A stretch of 64,000 bases of DNA from Arthrobacter sp. StoSoilB20 (GTDB lineage Bacteria > Actinomycetota > Actinomycetes > Actinomycetales > Micrococcaceae), in NCBI RefSeq assembly GCF_019977295.1, contig NZ_AP024651.1, positions 310,001 through 374,000 on the forward strand, in the 5' to 3' direction. The translations under genes and the position numbers were made by a program. Below are positions 33,503 through 42,554 of the stretch, in pieces. The notes under the pieces are model-generated. The model made no database searches and had not been told where the DNA came from. It saw nothing but the letters and a program-made list of their open reading frames with translations. Every line of letters begins with the position of its first letter. Positions within the stretch are counted from its first letter, which is position 1.

Positions 33503-34282
33503 ATGACGACACGAGCCAATGAACTCACTGCCCTGATCACGGGGGCCACGGCCGGGCTCGGTGCTGAATTTGCGCGCCAGCTTGCCGAAGCCGGACATCA
33601 CGTGGTGCTGGTGGCCCGCGACGAGGACCGCTTGAAGGAAAAGGCCGCCGAGCTCGAACGCGACTTCAGTATCTCGGCGGAGGTCCTTCCCGCTGACCTG
33701 ACCACCGGCGTCGGGGTTTCGGCAGTTGCCGACCGCCTCAGGGATGCCGCCCGGCCCGTGGACGTGCTGGTCAACAACGCAGGTATAGGTCTTCTGAAGT
33801 CTTTTGAACGCAATGACCTGGACGAGGAACGGCGGCACCTGAGGCTGCATGTGCAGACGCCCATGGAGCTGTGCCACGCAGCGTTGGAGGTCATGTTGGC
33901 CCGGGGCAAAGGAAGGATCATTAACGTGGCCAGCGTTGCTGCCTTCGCCAACCGCGGCACCTATTCGGCGGCCAAGGCCTGGCAGGTGACCTTCAGCAGG
34001 TGGGCCAACATCACGTATGCGAAGTCCGGGGTGCAGGTTACCGCTGTATGCCCCGGTTTCACCCACACAGAATTCCATGACCGCATGGGGATGGACAAGT
34101 CGGTAGCCCCCCGCTTCCTCTGGTTGACGGCCGAACGGGTAGTGCGCGAAGGACTCGAGGACAACGCCAACGGCAAGGGCGTTTCCATCCCGACGCGCCG
34201 CTACAAAGTGGTCACCTTCTTTGCCCGGGTTCTCCCGGCCAAGCTGACGTCCGGCCCACCCCGCAAACCGCTGGAGCCGTAG
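33503..34282 (+). CDS. SDR family oxidoreductase
   Basis: This 259-residue classical short-chain dehydrogenase has TGATAGLG (cofactor glycine motif), NNAG, the ASVAA serine strand and the catalytic YSAAK. Classical SDRs use NAD(P)H to reduce or oxidise alcohols and ketones. The substrate is not identifiable. The closest general class is the DltE/YqjQ-like group. It is separated from the sortase by 40 nt and may be transcribed separately. Confidence 0.85.
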   Translation: MTTRANELTALITGATAGLGAEFARQLAEAGHHVVLVARDEDRLKEKAAELERDFSISAEVLPADLTTGVGVSAVADRLRDAARPVDVLVNNAGIGLLKSFERNDLDEERRHLRLHVQTPMELCHAALEVMLARGKGRIINVASVAAFANRGTYSAAKAWQVTFSRWANITYAKSGVQVTAVCPGFTHTEFHDRMGMDKSVAPRFLWLTAERVVREGLEDNANGKGVSIPTRRYKVVTFFARVLPAKLTSGPPRKPLEP

Positions 34283-34303
34283 CTCTGCTGGAAGGGGAGG
34301 GGC

Positions 34304-35371
34304 TTACTGCGGGTCCCGTCGCGCCCGGACCAGCACCGCCACCGCGATCCCGACCACAGCCCCCACAAAGGTCTCGATGGCGCGCTCCATCACCAGCACG
34401 CCAGGATCCATGGGCGCTGCCAACTGCGCGATCAGCAGTATCACCGGCGTAAAGAACACCATGGCCCACCCATAGTGCCGGGCCATGAAAAGCTCGGTGG
34501 GAAACTGGCAAAGGACCACCAGCACGGCCAGCACCACGGCGGTTTGACCGGGGAAGTACTGAAGCGGCGATAGCGGACTGGGGAAAAGTACGACGGCGAC
34601 CACCGCCAACCCGAGGAACGTCCCCACGATGCGGTGGATGCCCCGGTGGACGCGGCTGGGGAGGTCGGCTCCGGCAAGGGGCACGGCCGCGGCAGCCATG
34701 GCCCAGTGGGGATGCCCGCTTCCGCTCAGCACTCCGATGGTCCCGGCCGCACTGACGGCGAGCGAGTAGCGCGCGGCGTGGACCAAGGCAGCCTGGACCA
34801 ACGCTGCCTGGCGCCGGGGACCGCGGAGGACGGGAACATCGCGGGCCGCACCGGACTCCCACCTGCGGTGCCGGAACCAACCGGCAAAGCCGACTACGAG
34901 TGAAAAGGCGGCGGACCCGGCCCCGATGAGTACCGCCGTCGTGGGTGGCACGCTGGTTGGCACCGAAGCGCAAGCGCCCAGTGCGAGGATCCCGAAGAAC
35001 GGGCCAATGGGCTTGAGCCGGACAGCATCGGCGTAAAGCGAGCCGGCACCTGCGAACACCGTAGCTATCAGGACAAGCCACCAGGAGTGAATGTGGTTGA
35101 CCGAAAGGACGACGCCGATGCCCAGCCCGCCCACCAGGAACAGGGCCGCCTGCGCTTGATGCTTGAGCCTGAGCTGGTGCGTCTCGTTGCGCCCGTACAT
35201 GCCGGTCAGCGCGCCGAATACGGCGTACATCATGAGGTCCGGGCGGCCGATGAGGATGAGGAACAACCCTGGCACGGCGACGCTCAGCGCAACCCGAACT
35301 GCGGAGAGGCGATCATTGTTGGCAGGGCCAAGCCGGTGCAATTCGCGGGCATGGGTGATGATTGCGGGCAC
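34304..35371 (-). CDS. FUSC family membrane protein
   Basis: This 355-residue protein has about ten transmembrane helices in two sets, a pattern of FUSC / aromatic-acid-exporter-like proteins. FGALTGMYGRNETHQLRLKHQ follows the first helices, and the second half carries HWAMAAAAVPLAGADLPSRVHRG and RIVGTFLGLAVVAV (the G-T-xx-G motif). GTG 35371 is chosen because the coding signal begins there; the frame stays open farther upstream without coding character. It is convergent with the SDR gene. The transported compound is unknown. Confidence 0.8.
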   Translation of the reverse strand: MPAIITHARELHRLGPANNDRLSAVRVALSVAVPGLFLILIGRPDLMMYAVFGALTGMYGRNETHQLRLKHQAQAALFLVGGLGIGVVLSVNHIHSWWLVLIATVFAGAGSLYADAVRLKPIGPFFGILALGACASVPTSVPPTTAVLIGAGSAAFSLVVGFAGWFRHRRWESGAARDVPVLRGPRRQAALVQAALVHAARYSLAVSAAGTIGVLSGSGHPHWAMAAAAVPLAGADLPSRVHRGIHRIVGTFLGLAVVAVVLFPSPLSPLQYFPGQTAVVLAVLVVLCQFPTELFMARHYGWAMVFFTPVILLIAQLAAPMDPGVLVMERAIETFVGAVVGIAVAVLVRARRDPQ

Positions 35372-35505
35372 CGGAAAACACCACCGATCAGTTAGGGTCT
35401 GCCCTTGAAAATTATCAGGATCCTGCCAGCTGCCGCCATTAGCCCGGTCACAAGCCGTAGCGGACTCCGGCGCGCGGACAGGGCAACGTCTGGGAAGATC
35501 GAGAT

Positions 35506-35991
35506 ATGCCCGTAGCTTTCGTATGCCGCACCCGCAGTTCCATGTCACCGCAGGAGCTGTTCGATCTCTCCCGCAACATCGACGCCCATGTGGGGTCCAT
35601 GACCAAGAGCCGCGAGAAGGCAATCGGTGGAGTGACCAGCGGCCTCATCTCCCAAGGCGAAACGGTGACGTGGCAGGCATGGCACCTCGGAGTCCGGTTC
35701 CGTATGACCAGCCGCATCACGGGCATGGAGGCGCCGTCGTCGTTCTCTGACGAACAGGTGAAAGGCCCTTTCAAGTACCTCCGGCACACACACGAGTTCC
35801 GGCCGGACGGCGACGGGACGCTCATGGTGGACACGGTGGAATTCGCTGCACCGTTCGGCCCCTTGGGCAGGCTGGCGGAGAAGCTGGTCCTGGCCCGTTA
35901 CATGGAGAACCTGATCGGGAAGCGAAACGAATTCCTGGTTGCGCAGGCACCGTCGGCTGCAACTCCGCCCAGTCCGGATTCCCGGCAATGA
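35506..35991 (+). CDS. SRPBCC family protein
   Basis: This 161-residue protein has the START/SRPBCC shape: SPQELFDLSRNIDAHVGSM at the start, a central GETVTWQAWHLGVRFRMTSR strand pair, FKYLRHTHEFRPDGDGT, and a long C-terminal helix. This resembles the cyclase/ligand-binding CoxG-like proteins of unknown ligand. Its stop overlaps the GNAT gene start (ATGA), so the two are coupled. Confidence 0.8.
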   Translation: MPVAFVCRTRSSMSPQELFDLSRNIDAHVGSMTKSREKAIGGVTSGLISQGETVTWQAWHLGVRFRMTSRITGMEAPSSFSDEQVKGPFKYLRHTHEFRPDGDGTLMVDTVEFAAPFGPLGRLAEKLVLARYMENLIGKRNEFLVAQAPSAATPPSPDSRQ

Positions 35992-36521
35992 TCAGGCTCG
36001 CGCATGCGGACGATCTTCTGATGATGCAGGATATCGAACGTGCCGCGGGCCAGGCTTTCCGGTCGCTCGGCATGGACTCCGTGGCGGAGGACGAGCCCCT
36101 GACAGTCGAGGAACTGCACGCTTATGCTGCAGGGGGTCGCGCCTGGGTTTTTGTGGACGGACTCGACTATCCGGTGGCTTACCTCCTGGCGGACGTTGTT
36201 GACGGCAACGGCCATGTGGAACAGGTCAGCGTCCACCCGGACCATGCCCACCAGGGATTGGGGCGTGAACTGCTGCATGCGGCGCGTGTGTGGACCAGGG
36301 GGCACGGAATGCTGCGTCAAACCCTGTGCACGTTCCGCGACGTCCCATGGAATGCCCCGTATTACCGCCGGCTGGGTTTTGAAGTGCTCGACGCCGGAAG
36401 TTGGGGCCCGGAGCTGGCCCACCTGATGGAGCACGAAGCTGAGTTGGGCCTGACCCGCTGGCCGCGGGTGGCGATGTGGCGTCCTGCGGTTCCGCCGATC
36501 AATTCCGGGCCCGGCGCCTAG
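35988..36521 (+). CDS. GNAT family N-acetyltransferase
   Basis: This 177-residue protein has EQVSVHPDHAHQGLGRELL, the acetyl-CoA binding V-Q-x-x-G-x-G/A region, and NAPYYRRLGFEVL, the C-terminal beta strand of GNAT enzymes. The acceptor is unknown. The start overlaps the SRPBCC stop by four bases. Confidence 0.88.
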   Translation: MIRLAHADDLLMMQDIERAAGQAFRSLGMDSVAEDEPLTVEELHAYAAGGRAWVFVDGLDYPVAYLLADVVDGNGHVEQVSVHPDHAHQGLGRELLHAARVWTRGHGMLRQTLCTFRDVPWNAPYYRRLGFEVLDAGSWGPELAHLMEHEAELGLTRWPRVAMWRPAVPPINSGPGA

Positions 36522-36541
36522 CTGGCTTTAGGGCCTGACTA

Positions 36542-37081
36542 CTAGCCGGTTTTTTTGGCCGGCTTGGTGCCCAAGGCCATGTTGATTGCCCAGCCGAGCA
36601 GGGTGACCAGCACTATGGCGCCGGCCATGCTCAGGAGTTGGGCTGGTGCGGCAAGTATCCCCAGGCTCACAATCAGGGTGGTGGCCCCGGCCGGGGGATG
36701 GGGCATCTTGATGGCCGTCAGCACCATGGTGGTGACGGCCACGGAGAGTGCACCCGCAATCACAAAGCGGGGATTGAGTCCGCCGACCGGCGCGGGAGCG
36801 GCGTTCATGAGGCCCATCGCGTAGAAACAGCCCACGCCCGCGAGCAGCCCGACGCCGTGACCCACCAGGGCATTGAGCGGCCGCGCCGATTTCTGTTCCG
36901 GCGACTCGAAAAACAGCATCACCGTGGGTCCCAGGCTCGGGAACAACCACGGCAGGTGTGTCATCAAGCCAACAATGCCGGCGGCTCCGAGGACCAGGAG
37001 GCACAGGATTGCGGCATAGCCGGCCGCGCCCACCTCTCCAGCGGTCGCTTTCGCCCGTTCCAGGACCGGTACCTGTGACAT
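36542..37081 (-). CDS. HPP family membrane protein
   Basis: This 179-residue protein has about five transmembrane helices. It shows the family features FPSLGPTVMLFFESPEQKSARP and KMPHPPAGATTLIVSLG; the HPP motif gives the family its name. Homologues in cyanobacteria and plants have been linked to nitrite transport, but function here is not known. ATG 37081 is supported by GGAGGAGGT upstream. GC-rich AGCCGG/CCGGCT repeats near its stop may form a short hairpin (36543-36563). Confidence 0.85.
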   Translation of the reverse strand: MSQVPVLERAKATAGEVGAAGYAAILCLLVLGAAGIVGLMTHLPWLFPSLGPTVMLFFESPEQKSARPLNALVGHGVGLLAGVGCFYAMGLMNAAPAPVGGLNPRFVIAGALSVAVTTMVLTAIKMPHPPAGATTLIVSLGILAAPAQLLSMAGAIVLVTLLGWAINMALGTKPAKKTG

Positions 37082-37202
37082 GCTGGACCTCCTCCGACGC
37101 AACCCGGACAAAGCCGCACTGTGCTTTGCCCATCGCAGGTGATGTACCCGTCAACGGCCCGGTAAAACGGCGAGCCCCGGTAAAACGGCAATCAGCCAGG
37201 CG

Positions 37203-37622
37203 TTAGTCCGCCACCAGCTCTACCTCGTAACTGTCCGTGTTGAGCAGGTACGCGGCGTAGTGGTCCGGTCCTCCGGCGTGGGGGTATTTGGACTCGAACA
37301 TTTCATACCAGCCCGCATCGGCGCCGAGTGCACGGATCCTGTCCACGTTCTGGCGGGTTCCTGCGTGGAAGGCAATGTGGTTCAACCCAGGGTCGGTGCG
37401 CCTGTGCGCTGTCCCTGTGATGGCATCGGTCTGTTCCACCACCACGTAAGTGCCATCGAGCTTCCAGCTGCACCCGGTGGGCCACTCTTGAAATGGCACA
37501 TACCCGAGCTCGCCCAGCAGCCACCCCCACTCTTCCCTTGCCCGTTCAAGGATCGGTACCCAGATTTCAAGATGGTGGATGGCCCCTGTGGGCCTTGGGG
37601 ATTCCGAAGCAACCTCATGCAT
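37203..37622 (-). CDS. VOC family protein
   Basis: This 139-residue single-domain VOC protein has HHLEIWVPILERAREEWGWLL at the start, NHIAFHAGTRQNVDRIRALG in the middle and YEVELVAD at the end, with His and Glu positions consistent with a metal site. The substrate is unknown. It is downstream of the EamA gene on the same strand, 68 nt away. Confidence 0.85.
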   Translation of the reverse strand: MHEVASESPRPTGAIHHLEIWVPILERAREEWGWLLGELGYVPFQEWPTGCSWKLDGTYVVVEQTDAITGTAHRRTDPGLNHIAFHAGTRQNVDRIRALGADAGWYEMFESKYPHAGGPDHYAAYLLNTDSYEVELVAD

Positions 37623-37690
37623 GCGCCGAGTCTACGAGGTCCGTGCCCGTTCCACATCCGCTGCGCTCGCCGAGCCGCCGCGGGTACTTT

Positions 37691-38611
37691 CTACTTCCTG
37701 AGCCTGACACGTACGGCGGCACCGGCGCAGAGGATCACCGCGAGCCCTCCCACTACGGTGGTCCACGTCATCGGCTCGCCCAGGAGGAGGCCGGCCCACG
37801 CGATGGTCATGACGGGTTGGACGAGTTGGATCTGGCTGACTTGGGCCATGGGTCCGATGGCCAGTCCGCGGTACCAGGCGAAGAAGCCCAGGAACATGCT
37901 CACCACGCCCAGGTACGCGAAGGACAACCACGGGAGGGGAGTAGCGCCAGGCATTCCGGAGCCCAGGGACAGCGCCGTCAGGAGGATCATGACGGGTGAA
38001 GCCACCACCAAAGCCCAGGAGATGGTCTGCCACGCCCCGAGTTCCCTGGCCAGCAACCCGCCTTCCGCGTAGCCAATGGCCGCCGCCACCACGGCACCCA
38101 GCAACAGAAGGTCGGCCCAGTGCAGCGAACCGAAACCACCGGACTGCACCAGCGCGAACACCACAGCGGCCACCACGCCCACTGCCGTGAGGGCCCAAAA
38201 GAGCAGCCGCGGACGTTCCCGCCCCCGGATCACCGCAACAGTCGCCGTGGCTGCCGGCAGCAGCGCGATCACCACTGCTCCATGGCTGGCGGACGTACTG
38301 GTCAAGGCGAAGGTGGTCAGCAGCGGGAACCCTGCCACGATTCCTCCGGCCACCACGGCCAGGCGAATCCATTGCCTGCCCCGGGGGAACCGCTGCCGGG
38401 TCAGGCCGAGGGCAAGCGCTGCAAGAAGGGCCGCCACCACTGCACGGCCCGCGCCAATGAACAGTGGCGACATGCCGGCCACGGCTACCCGGGTGAGGGG
38501 CACCGTGAAGGAGAAAGCGACGACGCCGAGGAGGCCCCACCAGATACCGGTCGAAGTCCGGGTGGATATCACTGGCCGTAAAAGTGTAGTAGCGCTACTA
38601 TTGTGACTCAT
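37691..38611 (-). CDS. EamA/DMT family transporter
   Basis: This 306-residue protein has ten transmembrane helices in two EamA halves. PLTRVAVAGMSPLFIGAGRAV lies in the first half and YLGVVSMFLGFFAWYRGLAI in the second, with AWAGLLLGEPMTWTTVVGG near the end. It exports or imports small metabolites. The start could be ATG 38611, which overlaps the start of the divergent regulator in one CATG, or GTG 38572. With a MocR regulator divergent, it is a likely target of that regulator. Confidence 0.85.
   Translation of the reverse strand: MSHNSSATTLLRPVISTRTSTGIWWGLLGVVAFSFTVPLTRVAVAGMSPLFIGAGRAVVAALLAALALGLTRQRFPRGRQWIRLAVVAGGIVAGFPLLTTFALTSTSASHGAVVIALLPAATATVAVIRGRERPRLLFWALTAVGVVAAVVFALVQSGGFGSLHWADLLLLGAVVAAAIGYAEGGLLARELGAWQTISWALVVASPVMILLTALSLGSGMPGATPLPWLSFAYLGVVSMFLGFFAWYRGLAIGPMAQVSQIQLVQPVMTIAWAGLLLGEPMTWTTVVGGLAVILCAGAAVRVRLRK
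38587..38600. promoter_or_regulatory. 14-bp perfect palindrome, candidate MocR operator
   Basis: TAGTAGCGCTACTA is perfectly self-complementary and lies 10 nt before the regulator ATG. It sits where it could block the regulator promoter; TACTAT at its 3' end may be a -10 element for a near-leaderless transcript. Confidence 0.6.
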
Positions 38612-40025
38612 GAATAACGATAGCAGTTCCCGGATCGTCTCGGAATTGAAGGAGTGGATCGCCGGGGCTGCTCCGGGAGCCAGGCTGCCGTCCACCCGAC
38701 ACCTCGTGACCGAGTACCAGGCCAGTCCGGTCACCGTCCAAAAAGCGCTGCGGACCCTCACAGCGCAAGGGCTGATCGAGAGCCGTCCGGGCGTTGGAAC
38801 CTTCGTGAGGGCGTACCGGACCGCCAGGCCCTCGGATTACGGCTGGCAGACAGCGGCATTGCGTGCCGCCCAAACCGCACGGCCTCTGAACTCTGCCGCC
38901 ATGCGTAGCGCCGCCAATGACGTTATCGCCTTCCACTCCGGCTATCCGGACCGTGAACTACTTCCCGAACGACTCGTCCGCGCCGCCCTCACTCGTGCCG
39001 CAAGGGGAGACGCGGCCCTGTCCAGGCCCCCGGCCCAAGGACTTCCCGAACTCCAGACCTGGTTCGCGCAGGAACTCAGTACCTCAACCCCGGTGGGCGT
39101 CACGCCGCCCCAGCCCAGCGACGTCGTGGTTCTTCCCGGCAGCCAAAGCGGACTCAGCTCGATTTTCCGCGGCCTGGTGGGCCACGGCCAACCGCTGCTG
39201 GTGGAGTCGCCCAGCTACTGGGGTGCGCTGCTGGCAGCGGGCCAGGCCGGCGTCAACGTCATTCCTGTTCCGTCCGGTCCTGAAGGCCCGGATCCGGAAG
39301 AACTGGACAGGGCGTTCGAGGAATCGGGCGCCCGGTTGTTCTACGCACAGCCCAACTTCGCCAACCCCACGGGCGCGCAATGGTCGGCGGAACGGGGTGA
39401 GGAAGTCCTGCACATCGTCCAACGCCACGGAGCTTTCCTTGTGGAGGACGACTGGGCTCACGACTTCGGCATCACGGCCCCGTCGGTTCCGCTCGCCGCC
39501 AGGGACGATTCCGGCCACGTGGTCTACATCCGCTCGCTGACCAAGAGCGTTTCACCGTCGATCCGCGTCGCCGCCGTCATCGCCCGGGGGCCCGTCCGCG
39601 AACGCATCATGGGTGCACAGGCCGCCGAATCGATGTACGTCAGCGGGCTGCTTCAAGCGGCAGCGCTCGACGTCGTCACCCAGCCCGGGTGGCAGACGCA
39701 TCTTCGCGGACTCAGCCATCAACTGCAGTCACGCCGCGACCTCCTGGTCACCAGCCTCCGGGAGCATGTTCCGCAGGCCCACCTTAACCACCTGCCCAAG
39801 GGCGGTTTGAACCTGTGGCTGCGGTTGCCGGACGGGTTCGACGTCGATCGCCTCACCAAGGACTGCGAGGTGGCCCGGGTGCTCATTGCCGCGGGCACGG
39901 AGTGGTTCCCCGCGGAACCGGAAGGGCCGTACATCCGGCTCAATTTCGCCGGGCCCAACCCGGGCGGATTCCCGGAAGGTGCGCGGATCATCGGCGAAGC
40001 AGTGAAGGCCCAGTTGGGGCTTTAA
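38610..40025 (+). CDS. MocR-type (GntR/aminotransferase fusion) transcriptional regulator
   Basis: This 471-residue protein has an N-terminal winged helix (residues about 1-70: RLPSTRHLVTEYQASPVTVQKALRTL, then GLIESRPGVGTFV). It is fused to a fold-type I aminotransferase domain (FAQPNFANPTG-type motif YAQPNFANPTG, VEDDWAHDFG, and SLTKSVSPSIRVA with the PLP lysine). MocR proteins bind PLP and regulate neighbouring genes, often divergent transporters or PLP pathway genes. The adjacent EamA gene and the 14-bp palindrome fit this. Confidence 0.88.
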   Translation: MNNDSSSRIVSELKEWIAGAAPGARLPSTRHLVTEYQASPVTVQKALRTLTAQGLIESRPGVGTFVRAYRTARPSDYGWQTAALRAAQTARPLNSAAMRSAANDVIAFHSGYPDRELLPERLVRAALTRAARGDAALSRPPAQGLPELQTWFAQELSTSTPVGVTPPQPSDVVVLPGSQSGLSSIFRGLVGHGQPLLVESPSYWGALLAAGQAGVNVIPVPSGPEGPDPEELDRAFEESGARLFYAQPNFANPTGAQWSAERGEEVLHIVQRHGAFLVEDDWAHDFGITAPSVPLAARDDSGHVVYIRSLTKSVSPSIRVAAVIARGPVRERIMGAQAAESMYVSGLLQAAALDVVTQPGWQTHLRGLSHQLQSRRDLLVTSLREHVPQAHLNHLPKGGLNLWLRLPDGFDVDRLTKDCEVARVLIAAGTEWFPAEPEGPYIRLNFAGPNPGGFPEGARIIGEAVKAQLGL

Positions 40026-40032
40026 CAGCCGC

Positions 40033-40072
40033 AGCCACCAACCTCAAGGAGAGCGCCTTGGGGTTGGTGGCT
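40033..40072. terminator. Hairpin after the MocR gene
   Basis: A 17-bp stem, 40033-40049 with 40056-40072, has one wobble and a 6-nt loop (AGAGCG). There is no U-run. It lies between convergent genes. Confidence 0.7.
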
Positions 40073-40154
40073 ACGCTGGGCGGCAGGATCGCCGCGAACT
40101 AACCGAGTCGCTTGCAATAAGCGTCGCTATGCAGAAGTTGCAGGCAAAGAGTTC

Positions 40155-41777
40155 CTAAGCGGGGGTCAGGTCCTTGTTGCCTTTACCGAACACTGCATCA
40201 TCGATCGGCTGGCCGTCGAACGGCATCTCGTCCAGGTTGATGAGCGGGTTGGTGTCCTGCGTTTCGACGAGCTCGCGTGCCTCGGCCTGGGTGTCCACGC
40301 TGGGCATGGATCCGGGCAGGGGACGCTGGGCGGATTCGCGCAGGAAGTAGATGGCGATTGCGCCCACAATGGACGTGGCCATCAGGTAGTACGCCGGCAT
40401 CATGTCATCGCCGGTTCCCTCGATCAGGCCCTGCACGATGAACGGCGTGGTTCCACCGAAGATCGCCACCGAGAAGTTGTACGCGATGCCCATTCCGCCA
40501 TAGCGGCTGGACGTCGGGAACAGTGCCGGCAGGGCAGAGGCCAGGTTGGCGATGTAGAACGTCACCGGGAAGGCGATCAGTGCGAGCCCGGCCAGGGTGG
40601 ACCAGATTTCGCCAATGCCGATCAGCATGAAGGCCGGAACCGAGAAGACGATGGTGCTGCCTGCGCCAACCCACAGCACGGGGCGGCGGCCGATGCGGTC
40701 CGAGAGCTTACCGGTCAGCGGGATGCACACGGCCATGATCACCAGGACCGGGATGGTCAGCAGGGTGCCGTGGACGGGATCATAGCCCTTGGAGTCCGTG
40801 AGGTACGTGGGCATGTACGACGTCAGGGCGTAACCAACGGTGTTGGCTGCGGCTGCGAGGATCATGGCCAGCACAATCTGGCGCCAGTAGGCCTTGATAA
40901 TGCCGATGGGTCCCTTGGCAACGGCAGCGTCCTGTGCTGCTGCATCCTTGGCGGAAGCTTCCTGGGCGTCCAGAGTTGCCTGGAACTGGGGGGATTCCTC
41001 GATCTTGCTGCGGAAGTACACGGCGATCAGGCCCAGCGGACCGGCGATCAGGAACGGAATCCTCCAACCCCATTCCTCCATGGCTGCCTGTCCGAGCGTG
41101 AGCTGCAGGACCGAAACCAGGGCGGCACCAAGGGCAAAGCCGATGTAGCTGCCCATATCCAGGAAGCTGGCAAAGTAGCCGCGGCGCTTATCCGGGGCGT
41201 ACTCGCTGACAAAGGTTGTGGCACCGGCGTATTCGCCACCGGTGGAGAAGCCCTGGATGAGCTTGAGGATCACCAGCAGTGCGGCGGCCCAGATGCCGAT
41301 CTGCGCGTAGCCGGGAAGGAGGCCGACGGCGAAGGTACTGGCCGCCATGAGCATCAGTGTTGCTGCGAGGACCTTCTGGCGTCCCACCTTGTCGCCCAGC
41401 CAACCGAACACGATGCCACCGAGGGGGCGTGCGATGAAGGTTGCGGCGAAGGTGCCCAGAAGGAAGAGTGTCTGGACGGACTTGTCTGCTTCGGGCAGGA
41501 AGACAGGGCCCATGGTGGTGATGAGGTAGCCGAACACGCCGACGTCGTACCATTCCATGGTGTTGCCGACGATGGTGCCGCCGAGTGCTTTGCGCAGCAT
41601 CGGCTTGTTCACCACGTTGACGTCGGACTCTTTGAGCCGGCGCTTCGGGCGAAGCTTCGTTTTCTTCGTTGCGTTCTTTACTGCGTTTGCGGCGCCCGTG
41701 GGGGCTGCCGATTCCTGGTTTCCGGTGGCGTTCCTTGCGCCATCCGGAGAGACGGACGTGCTTTGGTCTATGGGCAT
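40155..41777 (-). CDS. MFS transporter, metabolite:H+ symporter (ProP-like)
   Basis: This 540-residue protein has 12 transmembrane helices, a charged 80-residue N-terminal extension and a hydrophilic C-terminal tail. GNTMEWYDVGVFGYL and GWLGDKVGRQKVLAATL are MHS-family signatures, and GFSTGGEYAGATTFVSEYAP is the family second signature. ProP-like members take up proline/betaine; others take dicarboxylates. ATG 41777 is preferred because CTAGGAG precedes it at proper distance. The tail (NLDEMPFDGQPIDD) is acidic. Confidence 0.88.
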   Translation of the reverse strand: MPIDQSTSVSPDGARNATGNQESAAPTGAANAVKNATKKTKLRPKRRLKESDVNVVNKPMLRKALGGTIVGNTMEWYDVGVFGYLITTMGPVFLPEADKSVQTLFLLGTFAATFIARPLGGIVFGWLGDKVGRQKVLAATLMLMAASTFAVGLLPGYAQIGIWAAALLVILKLIQGFSTGGEYAGATTFVSEYAPDKRRGYFASFLDMGSYIGFALGAALVSVLQLTLGQAAMEEWGWRIPFLIAGPLGLIAVYFRSKIEESPQFQATLDAQEASAKDAAAQDAAVAKGPIGIIKAYWRQIVLAMILAAAANTVGYALTSYMPTYLTDSKGYDPVHGTLLTIPVLVIMAVCIPLTGKLSDRIGRRPVLWVGAGSTIVFSVPAFMLIGIGEIWSTLAGLALIAFPVTFYIANLASALPALFPTSSRYGGMGIAYNFSVAIFGGTTPFIVQGLIEGTGDDMMPAYYLMATSIVGAIAIYFLRESAQRPLPGSMPSVDTQAEARELVETQDTNPLINLDEMPFDGQPIDDAVFGKGNKDLTPA

Positions 41778-42179
41778 TTGGGCTTCTCCTAGGGAGGTCA
41801 TTTGCTTGCGACTTCTGCTGCCCCGCTCTGGGCAGGGTTTCAATTTTACGGGTTTTGGGCCGAAAACCCGAGTTGAGATCCGATTTTTAGGCCCTCTGAG
41901 GGCGCAAATTGCCTAGGTGTGTTGCATCTCATTACCCGCTCTTGCCCTGCAATCATGCGGATGTCCGGCCGTTTTTGCCCTCCGGAGCCCGTTGTTACCA
42001 AATTGTTTAGCTACACCCACGTAACGGGGCTGATTCGGGCCTAAAAGCTGACGGTTTGGGAGGAGCCGCGCAGATCGTCGTGCCCACGAGTGCGGCTGAC
42101 GAGCGGTTGCGTGAGAGCAATGAGTCGATGGCATATTGACGGCGGCCACCGGCTCTACACCGATGGCCACCGCTCCCGG
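41778..42179. other. Intergenic region upstream of the MFS gene
   Basis: These 402 nt have no reading frame with convincing coding character or a ribosome site. The part near 41990-42030 is AT-richer (CCAAATTGTTTAGCTAC) and may hold the MFS promoter. No tRNA fold was recognised. Confidence 0.5.
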
Positions 42180-42290
42180 TTAGGGGATGTTGTGCCAGAA
42201 CAGGCGGACGACATCAACGACTAGTCGGATGATGTTCACCGCCAGATTCCAGGCGCCCCATGGTTCTTCACGTTTCCGTTTGGATTCCAT
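42180..42290 (-). CDS. Small 36-residue amphipathic protein
   Basis: The frame begins at ATG 42290, preceded at ideal spacing by GGGAGGAGGT (42306-42297), one of the strongest Shine-Dalgarno sequences in the window. The product starts MESKRKREEPWGAW and continues NLAVNIIRLVVDVVRLFW, a basic head and an amphipathic or membrane-binding helix. No family is recognised. The strong ribosome site, not length, is the main support. Confidence 0.55.
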   Translation of the reverse strand: MESKRKREEPWGAWNLAVNIIRLVVDVVRLFWHNIP

Positions 42291-42443
42291 GCCGGCACCT
42301 CCTCCCGGAGGAACAGGGCACGGGCTACACGTGTCTAGGAGCACAACAACGTTGCGCCCCACGTGCGTAGGGCCATACACTCAAAGTGTTCGGATTTGAG
42401 GATATGACCCTCTGACCGCACCAATGAGCGCACCGCGCTGAAC

Positions 42444-42475
42444 AAAGACCCGATTGCACTCGGGTCTTTTGTTCT
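42444..42475. terminator. Bidirectional terminator of the restriction-modification operon
   Basis: AAAGACCCGA (42444-42453), loop TTGCAC and TCGGGTCTTT (42460-42469) form a perfect 10-bp stem with T-rich flanks on both strands. It lies 80 nt past the hsdR stop. Confidence 0.88.
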
Positions 42476-42554
42476 TTAACGGCACCTCAGGCTCTTGCCT
42501 GATGATCCCAGCGTAACGGCCACGAGACACCCCAACGACCACACCAGCGCAGCC

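Noticed and set aside
35372..35623. N-terminal extension of the FUSC protein
   Set aside because: The upstream frame has no hydrophobic helix or coding bias and runs into the start of the divergent SRPBCC gene.
41913..42170. Minus-strand frame of 85 codons upstream of the MFS gene
   Set aside because: It has no ribosome site, no homologous family and an atypical composition.
42345..42440. tRNA gene or attachment site before the terminator
   Set aside because: A TTCGGATTT-like stretch resembles a T-arm, but no acceptor or anticodon stem could be formed.
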